A stretch of DNA of 64,000 bases, from the NCBI GenBank assembly GCA_963698405.1, contig CAVOQT010000002.1, forward strand, positions 62,001 to 126,000, read 5' to 3'. This document shows, piece after piece, positions 17,469-26,663 of this stretch (its first letter is position 1; each line of letters begins with the position of its first letter). The notes under the pieces were generated by a model, which searched no databases, had not been told where the DNA came from, and saw only the letters and a program-made list of their open reading frames with translations. This DNA is from SHZI01 sp963698405 (GTDB taxonomy: Bacteria; Pseudomonadota; Gammaproteobacteria; Steroidobacterales; GCA-2729495). The translations under genes and the position numbers were made by a program.

Positions 17469-20350
17469 AAATTTCCGGGCACGTGAGGCCGGAATAGACA
17501 CCGAGTGCGTGGCTCGCCTCGCCTCAAACACCGCGGACTCCTGCGAAGGATCGCTCGCAGCGGTGAAGAATCGTTCACTTTCCTGGATCGGCGGTGTCGT
17601 CCCTAAAGGTGTTGGATCGACCACCCGCAATGCTGTTTCAGGGCAGTTCCGGTCGGTGGAATGCCCTTCAACTGACGCAGATCCTCGACGATAGCCTGAC
17701 CAGCATATGCGAGGTGAAAGAGTACGGCGGAGCACCACAATTGCTCCTCCGGGGCTCTCATCCGTGCATCTCTCCTAGGGAGCGGCACCAACGAGCGTCC
17801 AACAGGAGTCAGTAGCGTACCGAAGGCATCCATTACGTCAGGAGTGGTAAGACTGGCTCTCTGTAAAAGCTCACGAGCAACTGATTGCCAGCGTTGGGCG
17901 GCTTGACCGCCAAATAGCGCTTCGAAGGCGGGGTTTAGCCTGACCTCCTCCCGATTACGATCGAATACAAGTGACACCCTCCCCGATGCCCCGACTTCGG
18001 GGCGAACTCGTATCGGCCACAACAGTACTGGCGCGATTCTAGGACGGACCCCTGCCCGATTTTCCTGCATGAGCACGAATGGAAAGCCAAGGTATAGGCC
18101 ATCGATGCCCGTATCTCGCCTGTATAACGTCGCATTGCTATCCAGAAGTCTCGTGCGACGCTCAAGTGTTTCACTTCGTCGAAAGGCCGTAGGATCGACA
18201 TCAACAATGTGATCACTGCGCAGCAGAAGCCTATTCAGTAACGCATCCGCGGGCGCAAGCTCTGTTCCATACTCCGTAATATCAACTCGCGCTGTCGTCT
18301 TGCCGATAATCATTCGCGACAGCGGGCCTCGCTGAACAGCCCCGGCAACTCTCTTTGCGAAAAAGTCGAGTAATGTCGCAACATATGCCTGCTTCGGTGG
18401 CTCTCGCCACGATTCCGGCGGGATACCCAGGACTACTAACGTTCTTGGCAACGATAGTCGTCGTTCAAGGCGGAACTGGTCTACCCATTCATTCCTCACC
18501 ATCATTTCCACATCGAACGAAGCCTGTCACCCGTTGCTCAAGCGACACCTGGAGATCCGATCGCGAACGCTGAAGATCTTCGGCCGCTTGAATCGGGTCG
18601 AATGTAGGGACTCCAGCCCGAGAAGCCTCTGCTGCAGCCTCTTCCAGCAACTCGCCTTGAGTACGGAACTGGCCAACCGAAGCCGACAACAGAAGGATAA
18701 GATCCTCCTCGGTCGTGAGACGCCGCTCTGCGATTGCGAGAAGTGCCGGATGGTCCGTGTCAGGCAACAGCTTGCGGCGCTCCAACCAAAGCGCGGCGAG
18801 CCGACTTCGTGAGGTCGATAATACGTGGACGCGAAAGTCATCCTCGTACAGCACTATGTCTAGCTGTCGAGCTCGCTCTCGCACGGCGATGGCACGCGCC
18901 TTCAGACGTGAGAGCCACTGCTCGGCATCCATTCGTTGTAGCAGATCCGGTACCGCACCGATTATTAGTTCGTGCCCCTCCGCGGGATGGTCGAGAAGCC
19001 ACCCAGGAGTCACGATGTCACCCTGACAAATCAGGGGAATTGCAGGATTCAGCCTCTTCAGGGCAAGGGCCAGGCGGAAGTCATCTGAAATTCCATCCAG
19101 GCGTCCTAGCTCCCGCATCCATGCAGGCGCGCGGATCAACATCGCTCTGCTCTGCCCATGTCACCAGGGCACCTCGGAGAAGCAGATCGCGCGCCTCATT
19201 CCAAACCGATCGGTCTGCAGCGGCAGCGGAAGTGACGTTGGACTTGTGTACGGTCGGCCTCCGAGAACAAATGCCGGTCCCGAAGGGCCTTGATTTTCTC
19301 GAGTTGTGGACGATTCTGGGTGCTTCCGGCGATTCGCCCGATAGCCAGCCGCTTACTTGGCTCCACATCCACCGCTCGCGGCGATCCTTTGCCAACAGGC
19401 CGCGCAGGAGAAGTGCCACTCTCGAATCTAAGCCAACTGGGATCGTAACTCCGTCGGTCAAAACATGGATTAGAAACGCCTGGTCATTCACCCCTTCAAA
19501 GCATGCACCACGCGTTACCTGCTCAAGCAAAATGATGCCAAGGCTCCACCAATCCGAAGCAGCTGCCACCCCACCTGCAATCGCCTCTGGAGCGGTATAG
19601 CGCGTCGTTTCAAGTGGCGATACGATGTCTAGGTCGAAGTCAGACAGTCGCCCAGAGCCAAAGCTGGTAATCACCAGGTCGAGCGGATTCTCGTTGCCGA
19701 ACAAGAATCGCACCTGGCCTCAGATCGCGGTGCCGGAGACCTCGCTCCGAAAAGCTATGAAGAGCACTACCCACCTCGGAAACGACTCTCATTAATGTTG
19801 CAGTGTCGCCAGGTAAGAGGCCTAACTCCGCGAGCATTCCACCAGTCAATTCCTCATTTACTTCGTATGCCCTACCTTCCCATCGACCCGTCTCTAGAAT
19901 CTCCGGAACGTGGTCTCTAGACAAACCACGAAGTACGTTGTAGACGGACGGGTCGGGCTCATAACCGGGGCTATAGAGCGTCATCACCGCCCTTAGCCCG
20001 TCAGCTCGACGCACTACGACGAATCGCTCTCGAACACGACTGGTGGAAGGTAGGATCCGCCCCTGCTCCCAACCCGCGATTACAGTAGGGGCGCTGCCGG
20101 TAATCGAGGTCAGGTCAGCGCCACATTGAGCGCAGATCAGGTCTCCTACGCTGACCAGGTGACCATTGGCGCAGACGGGGCCGCTGACGATGGCCGGTAC
20201 AGGCGGAGCCGCCACGCGGCCGCTCTCGGTAACCGATACGGAACTGAGGTCCCAGTTACAGGGAACCTTATCCACCAGCCCTTGACAGTACAACTCCTCG
20301 ATCGGGCGCTCTGTGTGGCAGCTCGGACAGAGGCGAATCATTACCGCCAC
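17460..20350 (-). pseudogene. Zinc-ribbon/pseudokinase/DUF4011-helicase giant, frameshifted and cut before Walker A
   Basis: Four frames join into one protein after single-base corrections near 19700, 19140, 18505 and 17635. From the N terminus: two zinc ribbons (C8, C11, C22, C31; C60, H64, C73, C76), a Ser/Thr-kinase fold (about 100-330), a middle region (LALALKRLNPAIPL, TPGWLLDHP), then a DUF4011 helicase front (VDPTAFRRSETLERR, GIDGLYLGFPFV, SERFFTAASDPSQESAVFEA). The kinase looks dead: the VAIK lysine is Thr (AVMTL), the HRD-loop Asn is Ala (HRDLRPGAILV) and DFG reads SFG, while APE and the SDWWSLG motif remain. The reading frame ends right where the helicase P-loop should start, about 60 bases before fic. 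Start: GTG 20350 or ATG 20341. Fifth in an overlapping operon. Confidence 0.68.
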
Positions 20351-20355
20351 CGTTT

Positions 20356-20520
20356 CTACACCTCGCCCTCAGTGATTGACATTCGGTGACCAGCAGCCGC
20401 TAACATTGCCCGCAGACGCCCAAGGTCTCCCCGTAAGGGGACCCCGGCGAACCACACGGTTCCGTCTGAATCGAACATTACATCGAGATGACGATCATCG
20501 TCCGCCAGCATTCGATTCAT
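20356..20520 (-). CDS. 54-aa hypothetical protein in the AAA+/radical SAM operon
   Basis: Short ORF starting with ATG at 20520 that overlaps the stop of the radical SAM gene by ATGA and ends 5 bases before the next gene's start. The protein begins MNRMLADDDRHLDVMFDSDG and ends HRMSITEGEV, acidic at the front with a helix GDLGRLRAMLAAAGH at the back. It has no Cys. The tight coupling on both sides supports that it is a real gene. It could be a small adaptor or a substrate of the neighbouring radical SAM enzyme; neither is shown by sequence. Confidence 0.65.
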   Translation of the reverse strand: MNRMLADDDRHLDVMFDSDGTVWFAGVPLRGDLGRLRAMLAAAGHRMSITEGEV

Positions 20521-20993
20521 TGACCTAAGGCAGCTAAACCGAGTGGCGTAAGGAAATGCAGGTGTTGATTGTCACTCCCACGGAACGCGAGGGTTTGTGA
20601 CGCCGTGACGTCCAGTGGGTCCGTCATCAGTCCGTCGACGAGCCCAGGGCAAAGATCAAGCCACCAGGCCACCTGATCTCGCCTATAGCCGGAATAGACA
20701 AGAACGCTCATCTTCGCAACGTTCCTGATCCGCTCGAGAAGCTCCTGAAGCGCTTCAGGCTGGTCGAATGGTTCCCCTCCCGATACCGTCACGCCGTCAG
20801 CCTTACTCAACCAAGGACTTAACACGCGCATCACTTCACTGACGCTCGTAATGCCTTGCCCAGTCGGCCACGTATCGACCGAAATGCAGCCTGGGCAACG
20901 TATTGAACATCCCTGAAACCAGATTCCGACTCTTTGCCCTGGCCCAAGGGTTGTCACTGGGAAATGGATCCGCGACAACGCAATTGGTGTCAT
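20517..20993 (-). CDS. NrdG-like radical SAM activating enzyme
   Basis: 158 aa, the size of anaerobic ribonucleotide reductase activases. The 4Fe-4S motif is C29-x3-C33-x2-C36 (CSIRCPGC) and the SAM-binding strand is VSGGEPFDQPEAL. Residues 93-104 (AKMSVLVYSGY) and LVDGLMTDPL follow the NrdG pattern. No glycyl-radical reductase (nrdD) is nearby, so its partner is unlikely to be NrdD; a modified target inside this operon is more likely. Start ATG overlaps the stop of the ClpB-like gene (ATGA), and its own stop overlaps the 54-aa gene in the same way. Confidence 0.87.
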   Translation of the reverse strand: MTPIALSRIHFPVTTLGPGQRVGIWFQGCSIRCPGCISVDTWPTGQGITSVSEVMRVLSPWLSKADGVTVSGGEPFDQPEALQELLERIRNVAKMSVLVYSGYRRDQVAWWLDLCPGLVDGLMTDPLDVTASQTLAFRGSDNQHLHFLTPLGLAALGQ

Positions 20994-22829
20994 GAACAGG
21001 GGGCCAGTGTCAGGGTCGTTATGGAACCGGCAGTGACGTCAGTAACTCTGTACCGCGAATGGTGAGGCTCTACCTCGAACAACGATCTCGCAAGTGGATT
21101 GATCAAATGGGCTTCCAATTGATTGCGAATCCCTCGGCCACCATTGGATAGGTCCGCTAGACACAGAGCCTGCAACCGAGCGTTAGCGTTAGCATCCAAC
21201 GAAACGCCATATCCCGCCTCGGCAACATCGGCCAATATCGAGCCCACCATCTGCTCGTATATTTTCACTGCGACATCAGGGCGTATGAAGTCGAAGACTA
21301 TGATGTTCTCTCCGTATACGATTGAGGATCTCTGGTCTATTCAAGACCAATTTAAAATGTGACTCAATTTCACGGCGAACCCTTCCGCGAACTTCGTCAA
21401 ACGAGTTTTCAGCCGTAACGTTTGCGATTCGCTCGCCAGACTTGTCGGTGGAATAGATCCCCAGATTTGATGTGAAGACGATCAATGCTTCCGAAAAGTA
21501 GACGCGATCGCCCCGGCCTGACGTAAGTACGCCATCGTCAAGAATTTGCAAGAACTTATCGAGAAGACGAGGGTGCGCTTTCTCGATTTCGTCGAAGAGC
21601 ACTACGCTAAATGGCTTTTCTCTTATTGCATTGGTTAGCTCCCCACCCACGTCGTAACCGATGTATCCAGGTGGCGCACCGAGGAGTCTTTGATCCGCGT
21701 GTTCAGCGCTGAATTCCGACATATCAAAACGGATATAGGCCGTCTCATCGCCAAAGAGCAATTCCGTAACGGTCTTGGCAAGCTCGGTCTTCCCCACACC
21801 CGTCGGACCTGCAAGAAACGCGACGCCGCGAGGACGACCGCCACGACGGGCTCCGCTAATTCCAGTCGCAGCGCGCTTCACGATATCCAGCATGTGAATG
21901 ACTGCGTGCGCCTGCCCGATTACCCGACTACCAACAAATTCCTCGGCTCCTACGATTTTGCTGCGCTCAAGTTGCTTCCAAGGGTCGTCGGTCACACCTA
22001 CCTTGTAGCGTCGAACAGCGTCTGAGATCGCAGTAACTGGAAGTGCCGCAGCACGCCCCAGCCCGACAATTGCATTGAGGTCCATCAAAAGCAGACCTTC
22101 AGTTTCGTCTACAAGCTCCTGCTCAGCACGATCCAGTACCTGCTTACTTGCTTCGCGGGCACCTGGGAGGCTACGAACTAACGCTGGCGCTACCGCCCGT
22201 CGAACTTGGCGATCGGGCTTCGATACAGGGATGTGCCTGAGCCTCGGATTATTGATCATCAGCCAGTCTGGCAAATCGCCCTCTTTTTCAACGATCCAGA
22301 CGATCGCATTAAAGAGCGCGGACCGACTAGGGCCAACAGGCCTGGCGCTCGCCCGTTGACTAGACACGAGAGCCCGCAGAAACAGTTGGTGCTCTGCGGG
22401 CGTCAGTGATTCCGCGCGAACAGCGAGCCGAGACGCGAAGTCAACGATCACGGCAGTCGCTGGCCCGTCGGCCACGGCCACACGGTCGACAACAGGACCA
22501 AGTATGTCTGTGCCTCCTGGCGCGATGCCGTTCGCGGCCACAAGGCCAAAGGCCTGGAGAATCGAATCATGTTCTGCGCCAGTTCCGACGGGATGAATAA
22601 CTTTGAAGCCGACGATGGGATCGTAGAGCAGGATCTGGGAATAGCCAGCCGTCGCAAGCTCTCCTGCCAGCACTACGACCAACGGCACAGCGGCGATCGC
22701 TTCGGCCTTAACCTCATGGGTTTGAAGGTCCCTTACCGAGCCGGACAGGACAAACTGGCTTTTCAGCGGGAGAAATCGAAGCAGGTCCCTTAGCCAGCGT
22801 GGCTTGGAGTAGGCGGGCGCAACGGCCAT
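20990..22829 (-). pseudogene. ClpB-like AAA+ ATPase with degenerate first module (one frameshift)
   Basis: About 612 aa once a single-base insertion near 21325 is removed (NRI|GENIIVFDFIRPD). Residues 1-290 look like a decayed AAA module: FVLSGSVRDLQ, a Walker B-like AVIVDFASRL and no Walker A. Residues 300-612 are an intact ClpA/B D2-type ATPase: Walker A GPTGVGKT (341-348), pore-loop stretch GAPPGYIGYD, Walker B VVLFDEIEKAH, sensor 1 Asn in FTSNLG, arginine finger in RPEILNRI, and sensor 2 GGRGIRNQLEAHLINPLAR in the second frame. Such ATPases thread or remodel proteins. First gene of the operon, preceded by AGGAGA. No protease-docking loop is apparent. Confidence 0.82.
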
Positions 22830-23439
22830 GAATTGGTCTTCTCCTGAGTCGGTCTTGAAGAGACTATTTGTTCTTGCGCTTAGTCTAGACTGATCCCTCT
22901 CAACGTTAAGTCGTCGCTTGAGTCATTTCACGGGCCCAATGTAAAGCCGTTGCCTCACCCGATCCACCAAGGCCGCTTGTAGTCTGGGTGTGGCGGTTAG
23001 GCGCGGATCCTCCGCCGCATGACATCCATCAAGCCGTTCTGCGCTAGTCTCATTCTAGATCTGCTCTGGTTCCGCCCTAAATCTGTCCTAAATCTGTCCT
23101 AAGCTGGCGTGCAAGCCTCCCATTAGCACGCGGTCAGGTCCGAACTTGTGCACCGACTGATCCTGTGGCTTCAGAGGTTGACAGCACCGGGTTCGGGCTG
23201 CATATCATGGCCCCACGTCAACCTCGTCGGATCAACACCAGGATAGTCCGACGATCGCCACAGCGACGGGTTCGTACTCGCGTCCCGTAGTTATACCCGT
23301 CGCGGCGACTGGTCTCGCCGAGTCGTTCACGGTGCCCGGTACAAGCATCCCGCTATCACTTCGTGACCGGACTGGGTCGGTTTTCTCGTGCGCGCACCTG
23401 ATACCAACGCCCTCGCCCGGTCCTTATGGGACGTAACCG
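22830..23439. other. Non-coding stretch between the ClpB-like operon and the integrase module
   Basis: About 600 bases with no supported gene. On the minus strand the AGGAGA ribosome site of the ClpB-like gene lies at its left edge, and a weak promoter-like pair (TTAACG, 16-base spacer, TAGACT) is about 60 bases upstream of that start. It also contains the 11-bp tandem repeat at 23076 and the inverted pair GCGTGC/GCACGC near 23107-23135. It probably holds divergent promoters and recombination sites of the mobile element. Confidence 0.5.
23076..23102 (+). repeat. 11-bp direct repeat, two and a half copies
   Basis: CCTAAATCTGT occurs twice in direct succession (23076-23097) and a third time in part (CCTAA). 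The spacing of one helical turn and the place upstream of an integrase suggest an arm-type binding site for integrase or excisionase. No copy is seen elsewhere in the window. Confidence 0.6.
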
Positions 23440-23700
23440 TGGCATGTCAGAAACGACTAACAGTCCAGGCGTTGGGGCAGCCCAGGCCCCTACCCCGATT
23501 CATTCGCTTCCGCGATGCGCCCGCGTATCTCGGCATGGACCGCAACCGCTTCAACGCGGAGGTCCGGCCTTATGTCACAGAGATTCCCATCGGCAAACAG
23601 GGCATTGCCTTTGATCGACTTGAGCTGGACGCTGGGCGGATCAGTATGTCAGGTGCAACGGACGCCCCGGTCGACCGAAAGGAGATCGAGACATGGGGCG
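23440..23700 (+). pseudogene. Excisionase-like helix-turn-helix protein preceding the integrase (frameshifted)
   Basis: The stretch LPRFIRFRDAPAYLGMDRN followed by RFNAEVRPYVTEIPIGKQG and IAFDRLELDA is a MerR/AlpA-like winged helix of the kind that precedes integrases of this family. After a missing base near 23632 the frame continues WADQYVRCNGRPGRPKG, then shifts again and overlaps the integrase start (WGVKRHRASSSGTASGTST). The start is unclear: GTG 23440 in the main frame, or ATG 23444 in another frame (MSETTNSPG) joined by a further shift. It likely controls directionality of excision. Confidence 0.55.
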
Positions 23701-24844
23701 TAAAAAGACACCGGGCCTCGTCTTCAGGAACGGCCTCTGGCACGTCGACAAGCACATCGGCGGGCGGCGAGTTTGCCAGAGCACTGGAACAGCTCAGCTC
23801 GAAGAAGCCGGAGCGGTTCCTGGCCAGACTGATGGAAGAGGTCCGGCAGGCGAAGGTCTACGGCGTCAGACCCTCGCGGACGTTCGAGCAGGCGGCAGCC
23901 AAGTTCGTGCTGGAGAACCAGCACAAGCGAAGCATCGGCAGCGATATCGGCCGTCTGAAAAGACTTGGTGCCGTTCCTGGGTCAGCTACCCGCTCGACCG
24001 CATCCACATCGGGGTCACTGCAGCCGTGGATTGAGCGAGCGACGGAAGGAGGGCGTCAGCGCGGGAACGATCAACCACGGGCTCAAGGTTGTCCGCCGCA
24101 TCCTGAACCTTGCGGCAACGGAGTGGATGGACGACCACGGGCTCACCTGGTTGGTGGCGGCACCGAAGATCAAGCTCCTGCCCGACACCGCCAAGCGGCA
24201 ACCCTACCCGCTGAACTGGGACGAGCAGAGCCGGCTCTTCAAGGAGCTACCGGAGCACTTGGCGACCATGGCTTTGTTCGCGGTGAACACCGGCTGCCGC
24301 GATGGCGAGGTGTGCGGCCTGCAATGGAGCTGGGAGGTCAAGGTGCCCGAACTGAAGACGACCGTGTTCATGGTCCCGGGCGAGCTTGTGAAGAACGGCG
24401 ATGAGCGGTTGGTCGTTCTCAACCGGGTGGCGCAGTCGGTGGTGGAGGCGCAGCGTGGCAAGCATTCGACGCACGTGTTTACCCATCGGGGCAAGCCCGT
24501 GCAGCGGATGCTGAACGGCGCATGGCTGCGGGCCCGGCAAGCGAGCGGGACTGCAGCAGGTTCGGGTCCACGATTTGAAGCACACGTTTGGGCGGCGACT
24601 GCGGGCCGCCGGCGTGAGCTTCGAGGATCGACAGGATTTGCTGGGGCATCGGTCGGGCCGGATGACCACTCACTACTCGGCAGCGGAGCTCTCGAAGCTG
24701 ATCGAGGCCGCGAACCGGGTGTGTGAGCGAGGTACGGAAGGCAGGCCGAACTGGTGGTATTGCGGCGACTCAGCGTCAGTTAGGTCACGCAAAACTCACG
24801 CACGGCGATTTCGTGCCTTGCGCGGAAACGACGTAAGTGCTTGA
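23693..24844 (+). pseudogene. Tyrosine recombinase/integrase at tRNA-Phe (several frameshifts)
   Basis: Begins MGRKKTPGLVFRNGLWHVDK and ends five bases from the tRNA-Phe 3' end. Pieces in three frames reassemble into one integrase: N-terminal and core-binding parts (RTFEQAAAKFVLENQHKRSI), catalytic part (MALFAVNTGCRDGEVCGLQW with box I Arg; VHDLKHTFGRRL with His and Arg; LLGHRSGRMTTHYS with His and the nucleophile Tyr). Shifts are near 23811, 23961, 23990, 24045 and 24552; each is repaired by dropping one base. All catalytic residues survive, so the gene may be intact in the real genome. It would insert the element into the 3' end of tRNA-Phe. Confidence 0.85.
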
Positions 24845-24849
24845 TTAGA

Positions 24850-24925
<76 letters not shown>

Positions 24926-24937
24926 ATCTGCGTGGGA

Positions 24938-24997
24938 TCGCGGCTGAAGCCGCTCCTACAACTGCGGTCCGTGAATCGCGGCTGAAGCCGCTCCTAC
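24938..24997 (-). repeat. REP palindrome, two tandem copies
   Basis: Two 22-bp copies at 24938-24959 and 24976-24997, same orientation, separated by 16 bases, directly upstream of tRNA-Phe. Both read GTAGGAGCGGCTTCAG on the minus strand. They may form a pair of small hairpins. Confidence 0.85.
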
Positions 24998-25069
24998 GGG
25001 AGGCGGGGGCATTTTACGCGGTCGGCTGGCTGTGCCGTCAAGGAATCAGAGGGTCGGCGAGAAAAAAGC

Positions 25070-25336
25070 CTATTGGGGCTTGAAGTCTGGCGGGGGTGCG
25101 GCGCCGCCGCCGAAGAAGAATTTCTCCATTTCCGCTTCGAGGAACTTGCGGGCCTTGGGTTCGAAGGGGGTCAGGCGGTATTCGTTGATCAGCATGGTCT
25201 GGTGGGCGAGCCACTGCTGCCAGGCCTGTTTGGAGACGTTTTCGTAGACGCGTTTGCCGAGCTCGCCGGGATACGGGACGTAGTCGAGGCCATCGGTTTC
25301 GATCTTCAGGAGTACGCAGTTGACCTGGCGGGGCAT
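25070..25336 (-). CDS. yggX: Fe(2+)-trafficking protein YggX
   Basis: 88 aa. YggX proteins protect iron-sulfur clusters and labile iron against oxidative stress. The family start MPRQVNCVLLKIETDGLDY is unmistakable (MxRTVxCxxLxxExEGLD), with the conserved Cys7, followed by PYPGELGKRVYENVSKQAW and QQWLAHQTMLINEYRL. The C terminus has a Gly/Ala/Pro-rich tail after EKFFFG. It sits downstream of mutY, as in E. coli, where both act on oxidative damage. In this assembly it appears fused to mutY through a REP repeat, which I regard as an artefact of one missing base. Confidence 0.94.
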   Translation of the reverse strand: MPRQVNCVLLKIETDGLDYVPYPGELGKRVYENVSKQAWQQWLAHQTMLINEYRLTPFEPKARKFLEAEMEKFFFGGGAAPPPDFKPQ

Positions 25337-25380
25337 TTTGGGGCCTTTTTGTTCAATTTGTTGAATCGCGGCGGATAAGA

Positions 25381-25416
25381 TCGCGGCTGAAGCCGCTCCC
25401 ACAGGCCCGCTCCTAC
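25381..25416 (-). repeat. REP palindrome and half copy between mutY and yggX
   Basis: A slightly diverged copy (25381-25402, ending CCCAC instead of CCTAC) and a second partial copy that carries the CTCCTACGGGA half (about 25406-25416). The CTA in the half copy is the likely stop codon of mutY on the minus strand. Confidence 0.75.
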
Positions 25417-26467
25417 GGGAGGGCGTTGAGCAGCTGGTGACCGGTGCGGCAAGACCAACTTTTGCCGGCGCGCTCTTGTTATACCAGAGCCACCGGTCGC
25501 TCTCCATCGCGCGCAGCGGCACGTGGGCCAGGCGGCATTCGACCGGCGTGATGTCGAGGTCGAAGTGCGTGAAGCCGTGGCGAAGCACGGGACGTACCTG
25601 CAGAGCCTCCGGCGCAACGCCGAACTGCAGGCTGCACCACTCCCCTGCCATATCGGCCGTACTGACTTCCGGCAAGCCCCAGAGCCCGCCCCAGATGCCG
25701 GTCTCTGCGCGGCGCTCGAGCAGCACGGCACCGTCTGATCGAACACACAGCAGCAGCACACAGCTGCGTAACGGACGCGCTTTGGCCGGCTTGCGCGCCG
25801 GTAGTTGTTCAGTGAGCCCTGCGGCGTGTGCCAGGCAGCCGTCGCGCAAGGGACACAGCTGACAGGCCGGTTTGCGCCGCGCGCAGACCGAGGCGCCGAG
25901 ATCCATGATGGCCTGCGTGTACTGCGCGACGCGCTGTGTCGGCGTGCAATGCTCGGCCAGCGTCCAGAGTTCACGCTGTACCGCAGATTCGCCAGGCAGG
26001 CCCTCGACGCGAAACACGCGCGCGAGCACGCGCTTCACGTTGCCGTCGAGAATCGCATGTCGCTGGCCGGCGGCCAGCGCGAGGATCGCACCGGCTGTCG
26101 AGCGACCGATACCCGGCAGGGCTGACAGAGCCGCAAAGTCAGTCGGCACGACTCCAGCATGCTGATCGCGAACCAATTGCGCAGCACGATGCAGGTTCCG
26201 CGCACGGGCGTAGTAGCCGAGACCGGACCAGCGATGCAGCACGGCATCGGTCGAGGCATCGGCCAGCGCCTGCACATCGGGGAACGCAGCCATGAAGGTG
26301 TCGTAGTAGCGCGCAACGGTCGCCACCTGCGTCTGCTGCAGCATGATTTCAGACACCCAGACGCGGTACGGCGTGGGGTTCTGCTGCCACGGCAGATCCC
26401 TGCGGCCATGCCGGTCCCACCAGGCGAGGAGCGCGGGGGCCAGCTGCGTTTCAAATCCGGAATCCAT
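25413..26467 (-). CDS. mutY: A/G-specific adenine glycosylase MutY (one-base deletion near its end)
   Basis: Removes adenine mispaired with 8-oxoguanine. From ATG 26467 the protein has the helix-hairpin-helix glycosylase domain (VSEIMLQQTQVATV, LPGIGRSTAGAILALA, catalytic Asp in AILDGNVKRVLAR), the four iron-sulfur cysteines (CARRKPACQLCPLRDGC) and the C-terminal NUDIX-like 8-oxoG-recognition domain (VLLERRAETGIWGGLWGLPE, FTHFDLDI). A single missing C near 25435 makes the frame run on into yggX; with it restored the protein ends PVTQLLNALP at a TAG inside a REP repeat, giving about 351 aa, the normal MutY length. Confidence 0.93.
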
Positions 26468-26663
26468 GCGCCACAGCCTATCAATTTGCCCGACACATTG
26501 AGGCATGACCCGAACTGTGCGCTCGCGCAGCCTCACCAGCCCGCCAATGTGAACCCGGTCTCATCGACTTGTCATAGTCGGGCTTTAGGCTACGCAACAT
26601 ATAGCAGTGGGGACGAATTGGCCGGCCGGGCATGCCCGGCTGACCCAGACCGATCATGCAGCA

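Noticed and set aside
23076..23102. CRISPR-like repeat
   Set aside because: Direct 11-bp units without spacers; no cas genes or repeat-spacer array anywhere in the window.
25070..26536. A natural MutY-YggX fusion protein
   Set aside because: The join is a translated REP repeat, and one base restores the normal MutY end and stop; reported as a finding only for checking.
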